NCBI GenBank assembly: GCA_030589835.1
Contig: JAUUZS010000054.1
Coordinates: forward strand, 1 to 12,366
Length of the DNA: 12,366 nucleotides
Origin: Cyclobacteriaceae bacterium
Lineage (GTDB): Bacteria; Bacteroidota; Bacteroidia; Cytophagales; Cyclobacteriaceae
Direction of reading: 5' to 3'
Shown here: positions 1-5,858 of the stretch, piece after piece
How positions within the stretch are numbered: position 1 is the stretch's first letter
Layout: each line of letters begins with the position of its first letter
Translations under genes and position numbers: made by a program
Notes under the pieces: model-generated
Told to the model about the DNA's origin: nothing
Database searches by the model: none
The model's input: only the letters and a program-made list of their open reading frames with translations

Positions 1-112
1 GTTATGTTCATCCTCAAAATGATCATTTACAAACGTAAACTCACATTTTTCGGATTTCACAAGCCTTGAACTCGAACTTTCTAGCTCAGACACTTGAGTT
101 TATAGGCGGACT
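1..112 (+). repeat. MITE-like structured repeat, copy R1 (left end cut by window)
   Basis: Copy R1 of a non-coding repeat also found at 122-257 and, inverted, at 4286-4423. It matches the reverse complement of R3 closely from position 3 to 111 but lacks about 25 bp at its left end because the window starts there. The central hairpin is intact: ATCC (10-13) pairs with GGAT (52-55), AAAATG (16-21) with CATTTT (44-49), and TTTAC (26-30) with GTAAA (35-39). The right terminal repeat lies at about 96-111. It contains no reading frame of note. The mobile nature is inferred from R2 and R3. Confidence 0.8.
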
Positions 113-119
113 CTAATTA
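113..119. repeat. putative target-site duplication CTAATTA, left of R2
   Basis: CTAATTA lies 2 nt outside the left end of R2 and recurs at 259-265, 1 nt outside its right end. It is also 1 nt beyond the right end of R1, so it may serve both copies. It is part of the perfect palindrome CTCTAATTAGAG (111-122). Confidence 0.55.
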
Positions 120-121
120 GA

Positions 122-257
122 GTCTGTCCATAATGTCCGAACTCTGCGTTACGCTTGTTTCTAAAAAACTCATTTACATACGTAAACTCCGTTTTTAAGA
201 AGCTTCGCAAGCCTTGATTTCGAACATTCTGAACAAACTCTGACTTTATGGACAGAT
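122..257 (+). repeat. MITE-like structured repeat, copy R2 (complete)
   Basis: A complete 136-bp copy in the same orientation as R1. Its terminal inverted repeats (122-137 and 242-257) match at 14 of 16 positions. The inner hairpin is TTTC/GAAG (158-161/199-202, one T-G wobble), AAAAAC/GTTTTT (164-169/191-196) and TTTAC/GTAAA (173-177/182-186). It is flanked by the 7-bp direct repeat CTAATTA (113-119 and 259-265). It ends 23 bp beyond the stop codon of the leftward gene at 281-505. The arm sequences differ from R1 and R3 while pairing is kept, which suggests an old copy with a maintained fold. Confidence 0.85.
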
Positions 258-258
258 A

Positions 259-265
259 CTAATTA
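259..265. repeat. putative target-site duplication CTAATTA, right of R2
   Basis: Right-hand partner of the CTAATTA at 113-119. The two copies are identical over exactly 7 bp, and the bases on either side do not match. Confidence 0.55.
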
Positions 266-280
266 TTTTCAGAATTTGGA

Positions 281-505
281 TTAAATTTCGTAAAGTTCAA
301 AATCCGCTCCAGTGCCATATCGAATAAGATCTCCGAATAGATATTGATCTAAAGTAAGGAGGTCTTTAATTTTAAAATCATTTGAACCCTCAGTTTCCAG
401 TACTAAAAAGCTGGTGGTTTCTCCATGGTTTTTGATGAAGTAATTTTTTCCCACCCTTATGTTGTCATAAGACATCGTTTTTCTACCGGGACTTGCCTTT
501 TTCAT
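281..505 (-). CDS. small hypothetical protein, Cytophagales type
   Basis: Encodes about 74 residues with no membrane segment, signal peptide or cysteine cluster. The composition is mixed and soluble, with a likely beta-rich N-terminal half (IRVGKNYFIKN, TSFLVLETEG) followed by KIKDLLTLDQYLFGDLIRYG and a charged end. I believe similar short proteins occur in related genomes, but no function can be assigned. ATG at 505 is preferred: the frame extends to a TTG at 514, and a second ATG at 475 would give a 64-residue form starting MSYDN. A TATACTTG box resembling a Bacteroidota -7 element lies at 523-530 on this strand, without a clear -33 box. Two repeat copies sit directly downstream. The balanced composition and internal consistency favour a real gene over chance. 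Confidence 0.6.
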   Translation of the reverse strand: MKKASPGRKTMSYDNIRVGKNYFIKNHGETTSFLVLETEGSNDFKIKDLLTLDQYLFGDLIRYGTGADFELYEI

Positions 506-514
506 GGATTTCAA

Positions 515-705
515 ATTAAACGCAAGTATAACTCATTTTTATTCTTATTTGTTGGTGAAAGGTTAAAAGAATCCGATTTATAATAATTGAGTTATCTCAA
601 AATTACAACTTTCATTTCTGATGGGATCAAGTTTCAGTAGATGATCAAATGGCCTTAAAAAAATACCAACTATAAAATTTTTTAACGCAAAACACTTTTA
701 TATAT
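515..705. other. divergent intergenic region
   Basis: AT-rich DNA between the leftward hypothetical gene and the arsR operator. It holds the possible -7 box of the leftward gene (523-530, minus strand) and a small inverted repeat, TTGAG-TTAT-CTCAA, near 587-600. No gene is supported here. A frame on the minus strand across 645-899 overlaps the regulator gene and encodes a low-complexity product, so it is not taken as real. Confidence 0.5.
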
Positions 706-725
706 AAACATATGTTCATATGTTT
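706..725. promoter_or_regulatory. perfect 20-bp palindrome, likely ArsR operator
   Basis: AAACATATG-TT-CATATGTTT is a perfect 9-bp inverted repeat around a 2-nt centre, 34 bp upstream of the regulator's ATG. ArsR/SmtB proteins bind such interrupted dyads as dimers, so autoregulation of the sulfur operon is the natural reading. TTTG at 723-726 could be a -33 box, spaced 19 nt from TATACTTA (746-753), a partial -7 match. The operator would then overlap the promoter. Confidence 0.7.
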
Positions 726-759
726 GCACTTATATTTAGGATAACTATACTTACGTGTA

Positions 760-1092
760 ATGAAAGTAGAAGAAATACAGATAGACGAGAGTGAAGCCAT
801 GAGCATTCTTGATCCCGAAAAAATGGAGAAAGTGGCTTTTATTCTTAAAACCATAGCACACCCATTGAGAATAAGTATCATTAGTTTATTGATATCCAAT
901 AAAAAACTTTGTGTTAATGATATCTGCAGGCTTCTGTCTTCCGAGCAATCGCTTACCTCCCATCACCTTTCGAATATGAAATTATCAGGAATTTTAGGAA
1001 GCGCACGTGAGGGAAAAAATATTTTCTATTTCCTGAAATTGCAGGAAGTAATTACGGTGATAAATTGCATGAACAAATGCCAGTTGATCTGA
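760..1092 (+). CDS. ArsR/SmtB-family regulator of the sulfur operon
   Basis: A 110-residue winged-helix regulator. The family signature is clear: an AHPLRISIISLL helix (33-44), LCVNDICRLL (50-59), the recognition helix region SLTSHHLSNMKLSGIL (64-79) and a beta-wing (REGKNIFYF, 83-91). Cys51 and Cys56 match the first and third cysteines of the arsenic-binding ELCVCDLC motif, but the middle one is Asn53. A further Cys103/Cys107 pair lies in the last helix. With persulfide genes downstream, thiol-based sensing of reactive sulfur (as for BigR/SqrR) is more likely than arsenic sensing. Its cysteine spacing is not that of BigR, so this is inference. A perfect palindrome lies upstream. ATG 760 is chosen; ATG 799 is an alternative that would allow a longer leader. 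The stop is TGA, which shows UGA terminates in this genome. Confidence 0.88.
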   Translation: MKVEEIQIDESEAMSILDPEKMEKVAFILKTIAHPLRISIISLLISNKKLCVNDICRLLSSEQSLTSHHLSNMKLSGILGSAREGKNIFYFLKLQEVITVINCMNKCQLI

Positions 1093-1144
1093 TAAAATCC
1101 ATCACTTTGTGACAATAATATTCTTTTAGTCTAAACCACACACG

Positions 1145-2572
1145 ATGTACATTGAACAAATTTATACCGGATGTCTGGCAGAAGCGGCATATTACATTGA
1201 ATCAAATGGCGAAGCCGCCATTATCGATCCAATAAGAGAGACTGGGCCCTATTTGGAGCTTTTAAAAAAAAGAGGATCAAAATTAAAGTATGTCATGGAA
1301 ACCCATTTTCATGCGGATTTTGTTTCCGGCCATTTGGATTTGGCAAAACAAACGGGAGCCAAGCTGATTTTTGGCCCCACTGCAAAGCCCAGTTATTCCA
1401 GCTATATCGCCGAAGATATGGAGCGATTGAAATTGGGAAATATAGAAATTCAGGTTTTGCATACCCCGGGGCATACGATGGAATCGAGCTCGTTCTTATT
1501 AATGGATGAAAATGATAAGCAGCATGCGGTGTTTACCGGCGATACACTTTTCATCGGAGACGTTGGGCGACCGGATCTCGCAGTAAAAAGCGATTTGACC
1601 GTCAGGGATCTTGCGGGGCTTCTTTACGATTCATTGTATAGTAAAATCCTTCCTTTGGCCGACGATGTAATTGTATATCCAGGGCATGGGGCAGGTTCGC
1701 AATGTGGAAAGAACCTGAGTAGCGAAACAGTATCAACAATAGGTGAACAATGCAAATTTAACTATGCGCTGCAGCCTATGTCCAAAACACAATTTGTTGA
1801 TGTGGTAACCGATGGTATAGCACCACCTCCAGCCTATTTCCCGGAAAATGCACGCATCAATCGTGAGGGATATCAAAACATCGATGAGATATTAAAGCGA
1901 AATTTGAAGCCTCTTTCATTAGGAGCCTTCGAGTCAGAAATCGGGAATGGCGCTTTAGTATTGGATACCCGGCATGAGAATTTTTATGAACAAGGATCAC
2001 TTCATGATTCAGTAAATATTCCGTTAAATGGGCAATATGCAATTTGGGTAGGCTCATTGATACCCATTAACAAACAATTGGTACTGATCACGGAACCTGG
2101 AAAGGAGTATGAATCGGTATTGAGATTGGCCAGAGTAGGTTTTGAGAATGTTACGGGATATCTCGAAGGAAGTATTGAAACGTGGAAAAAATCTGCTAAG
2201 CCGGTGCAGACCGTTACATCAATAGATCCTGAAGTTTTGATGGATTATGCAAATAAGGGTTATGAGATATTGGATGTGCGAAGAAGCACTGAAGCTGAAA
2301 CGGAACATGTTTCAGGAGCCATTAATATTTCACTTGTCGACCTTGAAAATAGAATGGATGAACTGGACAAAAAGGACACATACCTTGTGCATTGCGCCGG
2401 AGGGTATAGGTCCATGATCGCAGCGTCGATTTTAATTAATAATGGATTTGAACACATCATCAATGTTCGTGAGGGTTTTGATGAAATAAAAAAGGTGGCA
2501 AATGTGCCATTAATTGCAGGAAAATGTCCTACAACCTTAAGGAAAGAGAAATTGGAAGCTTTAAAGGGATAG
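1145..2572 (+). CDS. CstB-like persulfide dioxygenase-sulfurtransferase (MBL + two rhodanese domains)
   Basis: A 475-residue cytoplasmic enzyme. The N-terminal metallo-beta-lactamase domain (about 1-240) has THFHADFVSGH with His54, His56, Asp58 and His63, TPGHT (His110), TGDTLF (Asp133), GRPD (141-144) and His181. This is the ETHE1-type non-haem iron persulfide dioxygenase pattern. A central rhodanese-like domain (about 265-352) has no cysteine in its active loop (ITEPGKEYES), so it is probably catalytically dead. The C-terminal rhodanese (about 358-450) carries the active loop CAGGYRS with Cys417. The same order, dioxygenase, pseudo-rhodanese, active rhodanese, defines Staphylococcus CstB, which oxidises persulfide and forms thiosulfate. 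It begins 52 nt after the arsR stop and is probably co-transcribed with it. Function is well supported; the exact in vivo substrate is inferred. Confidence 0.92.
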   Translation: MYIEQIYTGCLAEAAYYIESNGEAAIIDPIRETGPYLELLKKRGSKLKYVMETHFHADFVSGHLDLAKQTGAKLIFGPTAKPSYSSYIAEDMERLKLGNIEIQVLHTPGHTMESSSFLLMDENDKQHAVFTGDTLFIGDVGRPDLAVKSDLTVRDLAGLLYDSLYSKILPLADDVIVYPGHGAGSQCGKNLSSETVSTIGEQCKFNYALQPMSKTQFVDVVTDGIAPPPAYFPENARINREGYQNIDEILKRNLKPLSLGAFESEIGNGALVLDTRHENFYEQGSLHDSVNIPLNGQYAIWVGSLIPINKQLVLITEPGKEYESVLRLARVGFENVTGYLEGSIETWKKSAKPVQTVTSIDPEVLMDYANKGYEILDVRRSTEAETEHVSGAINISLVDLENRMDELDKKDTYLVHCAGGYRSMIAASILINNGFEHIINVREGFDEIKKVANVPLIAGKCPTTLRKEKLEALKG

Positions 2573-2726
2573 AATGAATAATGAATACACACGAATATGA
2601 AGGAATAAAATACTTCACATAGAGGTGCTGCCATTTATTTTCTGGAAGGTACTTCCCTGAGTTTAATGAAAATGACAAATCATAAAATTCAAATACTGAC
2701 CAATATTCAATATCTCATGACCTTTA

Positions 2727-2760
2727 TTTGCATAAGACGAAACAAACCTTTTATATTTTG
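2727..2760 (+). promoter_or_regulatory. candidate Bacteroidota-type promoter for the yeeE pair
   Basis: TTTG (2727-2730) is followed after 21 nt by TATATTTT (2752-2759), a 7/8 match to TAnnTTTG. Transcription would start about 30 nt upstream of the ATG at 2799. The 226-bp gap after the dioxygenase gene makes a second promoter reasonable. Confidence 0.4.
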
Positions 2761-2798
2761 GTTTTTTATTCTAATTATACGGATTAAATAGTCAGAAT

Positions 2799-3356
2799 AT
2801 GGTAGAATTAATAAAAGCACCATGGCCTTGGTATGTCGCAGGGCCACTCATTGGACTTATGATCCCCTTATTTTTGGTTTTCGGAAATAAGTCATTTGGA
2901 ATATCTTCGTCACTGCGACATATTTGTGCGATATGTGCGCCCATGAATATCAAGTATTTCAAATATGAATGGAAACATGAATTGTGGAATTTATTCTTCG
3001 TCGGCGGCATTTGTATAGGCGGATATTTGGCAGCGAACTTTATCATGGATGATATGAAAGTTGATATATCACCACAAACTGTCGAAGATTTAAGGTCGTT
3101 GGGCCTTACGGATTTTAGCTCGTATTTACCATCAGATATATTTAGTTGGGAAAACGTATTGACGTTTAGAGGACTGGTGTTTATCGTGCTGGGCGGTTTT
3201 ATGGTGGGTTTTGGAACAAGGTATGCCAATGGCTGTACATCAGGCCATTCTATCTCCGGAATGTCAAATTTGCAAGTGGGCTCATTGGTTGCAACTATTG
3301 CCTTCTTTGTAGGGGGGCTGATTATGACGCATTTGGTGTTGCCATATATCATTTAA
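2799..3356 (+). CDS. YeeE/YedE-family sulfur transporter, first half-protein
   Basis: A 185-residue integral inner-membrane protein with about four hydrophobic helices (roughly 9-29, 62-81, 122-141, 157-178). The family motif GFGTRYANGCTSGHSISG (138-154) carries Cys146, and RHICAICAPMN carries Cys43 and Cys46. In the YeeE/TsuA family, conserved cysteines in the pore relay thiosulfate through the membrane. Here the fold is split over two genes: this is the N-terminal-type half, and the next gene, 9 nt downstream, is the second half, like PmpA/PmpB pairs. The neighbouring persulfide dioxygenase and rhodaneses suggest uptake or export of thiosulfate or a related sulfur compound; the direction cannot be told from sequence. 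A minus-strand frame over the same span is a shadow. Confidence 0.88.
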   Translation: MVELIKAPWPWYVAGPLIGLMIPLFLVFGNKSFGISSSLRHICAICAPMNIKYFKYEWKHELWNLFFVGGICIGGYLAANFIMDDMKVDISPQTVEDLRSLGLTDFSSYLPSDIFSWENVLTFRGLVFIVLGGFMVGFGTRYANGCTSGHSISGMSNLQVGSLVATIAFFVGGLIMTHLVLPYII

Positions 3357-3365
3357 GGAATAAAA

Positions 3366-3776
3366 ATGAAGAATATAAAATTTTTGATATATGGCATTGG
3401 ATTTGGAATCATCCTCACAAAAGCCGAAGTAATTTCATGGTTTAGAATACAGGAAATGTTCAGATTTCAGTCATTTCACATGTATGGGATTATAGGATCG
3501 GCGATAGTTGTGGGAGCTTTATCGATATTTATACTAAAAAAATTCAAGGTCAAAGATTCCAATGGTGAAGAGATTATGTATTTAAAAAAACCTTTTAACA
3601 GAGGGTTTATTATAGGAGGGATTTTATTTGGTCTGGGATGGGCATTGACAGGGGCCTGCCCGGGGCCAATATTTGCTTTGATAGGTAGCGGTTACAGTGT
3701 TTTTGTCATTACCATGATATTTGCACTTTTCGGTGCCTGGATTTACGGATTATTTCAAGAGAAATTACCACACTAA
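3366..3776 (+). CDS. YeeE/YedE-family sulfur transporter, second half-protein
   Basis: A 136-residue membrane protein that complements the preceding half. Hydrophobic helices lie at about 4-20, 40-58, 80-98 and 108-129. The motif GLGWALTGACPGP (89-101) places Cys98 in the family's conserved Ala-Cys-Pro-Gly position, the expected sulfur-relay residue. The gene starts 9 nt after the previous stop with an AAGGA ribosome-binding site overlapping that stop, so translation is probably coupled and the two products likely assemble as a heteromer. The length is normal for the half-protein type and no truncation is visible. Confidence 0.88.
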   Translation: MKNIKFLIYGIGFGIILTKAEVISWFRIQEMFRFQSFHMYGIIGSAIVVGALSIFILKKFKVKDSNGEEIMYLKKPFNRGFIIGGILFGLGWALTGACPGPIFALIGSGYSVFVITMIFALFGAWIYGLFQEKLPH

Positions 3777-3801
3777 GACGCATTTACCTTCAAGCAACAA
3801 A

Positions 3802-3849
3802 TATCCTGGGATTATTATCCAATACCGGGCTGACTGTGGCGCCAGGATA
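3802..3849. repeat. 8-bp inverted repeat between yeeE and rhodanese genes
   Basis: TATCCTGG (3802-3809) and CCAGGATA (3842-3849) are perfectly complementary with a 32-nt loop. No T-run follows, so it is not a typical terminator. It could be a processing or stabilising stem within the operon transcript. Confidence 0.3.
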
Positions 3850-3885
3850 AAATCGTCAAATTAAGATTTGATTAAAAAATAAAAG

Positions 3886-4284
3886 ATGAAAAAAGTAGTT
3901 TACGTGATCATTCCTTTGGTTGTTATTTTGGTGGCGGCCAGGTTTTTTAAAAGTACTCCAACAACGCAAGGCGCTTGCCTGCTATCTGCCACGGAGTATA
4001 AAGCAGCGGATAAATCCAATGCCATAATCCTTGATGTACGCACACAACGAGAATTTGATTACGGCCATTTAGAAGGAGCGATAATTATTGATATATACCA
4101 GAAGAGCTTTAGGGAAGAAATCAATAAACTTGATAGAAACACAAAGTATTTTGTATACTGCCGAACCGGAATCAGGAGTAGGAGTGCGGTAAATTTCATG
4201 ATGCAAAGTGGCTTTAAAAGTGTCTGTGATGTGCAGGGAGGGATCAATTATCTTTCACGAGCCGGCGTACAATTGGTTAAATAG
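3886..4284 (+). CDS. membrane-anchored rhodanese (sulfurtransferase)
   Basis: A 132-residue protein. Residues 4-21 form a strongly hydrophobic N-terminal segment after Lys-Lys, either a signal anchor or an uncleaved signal peptide, so the catalytic domain probably faces the periplasm. The rhodanese domain covers about 35-130: ILDVRTQREFDYGHLEGA (48-65) and the active loop YCRTGIRS with Cys92 are intact, ending in QGGINYLSRAG. It would accept or deliver sulfane sulfur on the outer face, next to the YeeE-type channel. Cys31 follows Gly-Ala but lacks a proper lipobox, so a lipoprotein is unlikely. The gene lies 109 nt after the second yeeE half and starts at ATG 3886. Its TAG stop is completed by the first bases adjoining repeat R3; without R3 it would be TAA. 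Confidence 0.88.
   Translation: MKKVVYVIIPLVVILVAARFFKSTPTTQGACLLSATEYKAADKSNAIILDVRTQREFDYGHLEGAIIIDIYQKSFREEINKLDRNTKYFVYCRTGIRSRSAVNFMMQSGFKSVCDVQGGINYLSRAGVQLVK
4277..4283. repeat. putative target-site duplication TTAAATA, left of R3
   Basis: TTAAATA overlaps the last codons and stop of the rhodanese gene and recurs exactly at 4425-4431. The spacing to the repeat (2 nt left, 1 nt right) is the same as for R2. Confidence 0.6.
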
Positions 4285-4285
4285 T

Positions 4286-4423
4286 GCCTGTCCATAAATT
4301 CAAGTGTCTGAGCTAGAAAGTTCGAGTTCAAGGCTTGCGTAGCTCGAAAAATGTGAGTTTACATTTCGTAAATGACCATTTTGAGAGCAAGTATAACGCA
4401 GAAATCGGACTTTATAGACAGAC
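4286..4423 (-). repeat. MITE-like structured repeat, copy R3 (complete, inverted)
   Basis: A complete 138-bp copy in the opposite orientation to R1 and R2, with terminal inverted repeats at 4286-4301 and 4408-4423 (13 of 16 match). The central hairpin is GCTC/GAGC (4342-4345/4385-4388), AAAATG/CATTTT (4348-4353/4377-4382) and TTTAC/GTAAA (4358-4362/4368-4372), the same layout as R1. It occupies nearly the whole 148-bp gap between the convergent rhodanese and Nudix genes. Its folded transcript may also act as a two-way transcript end; that is inference. A frame reading through it on the minus strand (4300-4503) is not a gene. Confidence 0.85.
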
Positions 4424-4424
4424 A

Positions 4425-4431
4425 TTAAATA
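4425..4431. repeat. putative target-site duplication TTAAATA, right of R3
   Basis: Partner of 4277-4283. It lies 1 nt outside the right end of R3 and 1 nt before the complement of the Nudix stop codon. Confidence 0.6.
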
Positions 4432-4432
4432 A

Positions 4433-4981
4433 TTATTCTTCCCATTTCTGTTTGCCATCATAGCTACCGACGTGCACACCCTGGTATGCACTGCCATATT
4501 CAAAATATTTTTCTAGCGCATAAGTCGTGGAATGGAATGCAATATCATCCCATGGGATTTCGTCTTTTTTGAATAGCCTGACTTCCAGACTCTCACTGTT
4601 TGGGCCAAAGTGTTCGTTATTAAGTTTGGCAAGAAAATGCAAATATACCTGATTTACTTTCGGTAGGCTGAAGACAACATGGAGTTTAATAATTTCTACT
4701 TTTGCCAGGGTCTCCTCCAGGGTTTCCCTGGCAGCGCCATCCTCTGCTGTTTCACCATTCTCAAGAAATCCTGCAGGCAAATTCCATAATCCCGCTTGAG
4801 GTTGAATGGCGCGCTTGCAAAGCATAATTTTGTCATTTATAATCGGTAGACAGCCAACAATTACCCGTGGATTGTCATAGAAAATCTTTCCGCAATTGTC
4901 GCAAACAAAGCGTTCAAAGGAATCTCCTTTTGGTATTTTTAATTCTATTTTATTACTTCCGCAAGTACTGCAATATTTCAA
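4433..4981 (-). CDS. zinc-ribbon Nudix hydrolase
   Basis: A 182-residue protein. The N-terminal zinc ribbon has Cys4-x2-Cys7 and Cys27-x2-Cys30, followed by the Nudix domain (about 37-160). The catalytic helix reads G71-x5-E77-x7-R85-E86-T-L-E89-E90, so the metal-binding glutamates are present, but Leu92 replaces the usual Gly of REUXEEXGU. The layout and motifs (NPRVIVGCL, CKRAIQPQAGLWNLPAGFLE, ESLEVRLF) resemble plant NUDX23-type enzymes, which hydrolyse FAD and ADP-ribose; the substrate here is unproven. The start is TTG at 4981: no upstream in-frame ATG exists near it, and the next Met would remove the zinc ribbon. It lies 16 nt after map on the same strand, so the two are probably one transcript with map first. 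Confidence 0.88.
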   Translation of the reverse strand: MKYCSTCGSNKIELKIPKGDSFERFVCDNCGKIFYDNPRVIVGCLPIINDKIMLCKRAIQPQAGLWNLPAGFLENGETAEDGAARETLEETLAKVEIIKLHVVFSLPKVNQVYLHFLAKLNNEHFGPNSESLEVRLFKKDEIPWDDIAFHSTTYALEKYFEYGSAYQGVHVGSYDGKQKWEE

Positions 4982-4997
4982 GAGAGGATGGTTTTGG

Positions 4998-5780
4998 TTA
5001 ACTATTTACTTTTTCTAATGCTTCTTCAATATAACTAAATGTAGAAAGGATATCTGGTTTCCCATCAACAACAGCCACATTGTGCTCAAAATGAGCAGAA
5101 GGTTTTTTGTCGGCAGTTACGATAGTCCAACCATCGTTAAGTTGGTTAATCTTTTTGGTGCCCAAATTTATCATCGGCTCAATGGCAAGTACCAGGCCGT
5201 TCTTGATCTTTGGTCCCCGGCCTCTTTTTCCGTAATTTGGCACTTCGGGAGATTCGTGCATTTCCTTTCCTAAACCATGACCGACTAACTCTCTTACTAC
5301 TCCATAACCATGTTTTTCGGTATATTGTTGGATGGCAAAACTGATGTCCCCAATTCTATTGCCAACGACCATTTGTTCGATGCCAAGAAAAAGGCTTTTT
5401 TTGGTAATGTCTAGCAATTGCTGAATTTCAGGATCGATTTCACCCACAGCAAAGGTATAAGCATGATCTCCGTAAAATCCATTTTTTAAGACTCCGCAAT
5501 CTATAGATACAATATCTCCATCTACAAGTGTTTTATGGTTTGGAATGCCGTGTACTACCTGTTCATTTACACTCATGCACAGGGTATTAGGAAAATCATA
5601 CAAGCCCAAAAAACCCGGGACTGCATTGTGGTCCAGGATAAATTTCCGTGCCAATTCATCCAGGTGAAGCGTGCTAATGCCAGGCCTGATCTCGGCGGCC
5701 AACATACCCAGAGTTTTCGAAACTAACTGAGCGCTTTCTCTCATCAATTCTATTTCTTCCCTCGTTTTCAGCTTGATCAT
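4998..5780 (-). CDS. map: methionine aminopeptidase, type I
   Basis: Removes the initiator methionine from nascent cytoplasmic proteins. In the 260-residue form the five metal ligands of the pita-bread fold are present: Asp94 (IVSIDCG), Asp105 (YGDHAYTF), His168 (LVGHGLG), Glu201 (AIEPM) and Glu232 (HFEHN), plus the substrate-site His77 (VVHGIP). No N-terminal extension or zinc finger precedes the catalytic domain, which fits a bacterial type I enzyme of normal length. The frame could begin at 5828, but ATG 5780 is preferred: it gives the family-typical MIKLKTREEIELMRES start, and a perfect -7 box (TAACTTTG, 5826-5833) would start transcription too close to 5828. It heads a two-gene unit with the Nudix gene. 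Confidence 0.93.
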   Translation of the reverse strand: MIKLKTREEIELMRESAQLVSKTLGMLAAEIRPGISTLHLDELARKFILDHNAVPGFLGLYDFPNTLCMSVNEQVVHGIPNHKTLVDGDIVSIDCGVLKNGFYGDHAYTFAVGEIDPEIQQLLDITKKSLFLGIEQMVVGNRIGDISFAIQQYTEKHGYGVVRELVGHGLGKEMHESPEVPNYGKRGRGPKIKNGLVLAIEPMINLGTKKINQLNDGWTIVTADKKPSAHFEHNVAVVDGKPDILSTFSYIEEALEKVNS

Positions 5781-5825
5781 GTATTTGACCCTATTATTTA
5801 TGGTTTGGATATTATAAAATGCGCA

Positions 5826-5833
5826 CAAAGTTA
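5826..5833 (-). promoter_or_regulatory. candidate -7 promoter element of map
   Basis: TAACTTTG on the minus strand matches TAnnTTTG at all fixed positions and lies 45 nt upstream of the chosen ATG. No TTTG is seen 19-21 nt further upstream, so support is partial. Confidence 0.4.
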
Positions 5834-5858
5834 ATACTTTTTAATCAGCTTTTGGTAT

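Noticed and set aside
1..265. R1-R2 as the start of a CRISPR array
   Set aside because: The units are ~137 bp, diverged, with no spacers between them, and a third copy lies 4 kb away in inverted orientation.
645..899. Minus-strand open frame of 84 codons over the arsR start
   Set aside because: It overlaps the well-supported regulator and its operator, and its product has a low-complexity, Lys/Tyr/Phe-rich end with no family resemblance.
2581..2622. Short ATG frame (13 codons) just after the dioxygenase gene
   Set aside because: It is too short, has no ribosome-binding site or family resemblance, and ends at once.
2792..3352. Long minus-strand open frame (186 codons) opposite the first yeeE gene
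   Set aside because: It mirrors the coding strand almost exactly, has no recognisable motif, and the plus strand encodes a clear family protein.
4300..4503. Minus-strand open frame running through repeat R3 into the Nudix gene
   Set aside because: It is made of repeat sequence plus antisense of a real gene; the other repeat copies do not keep such a frame.
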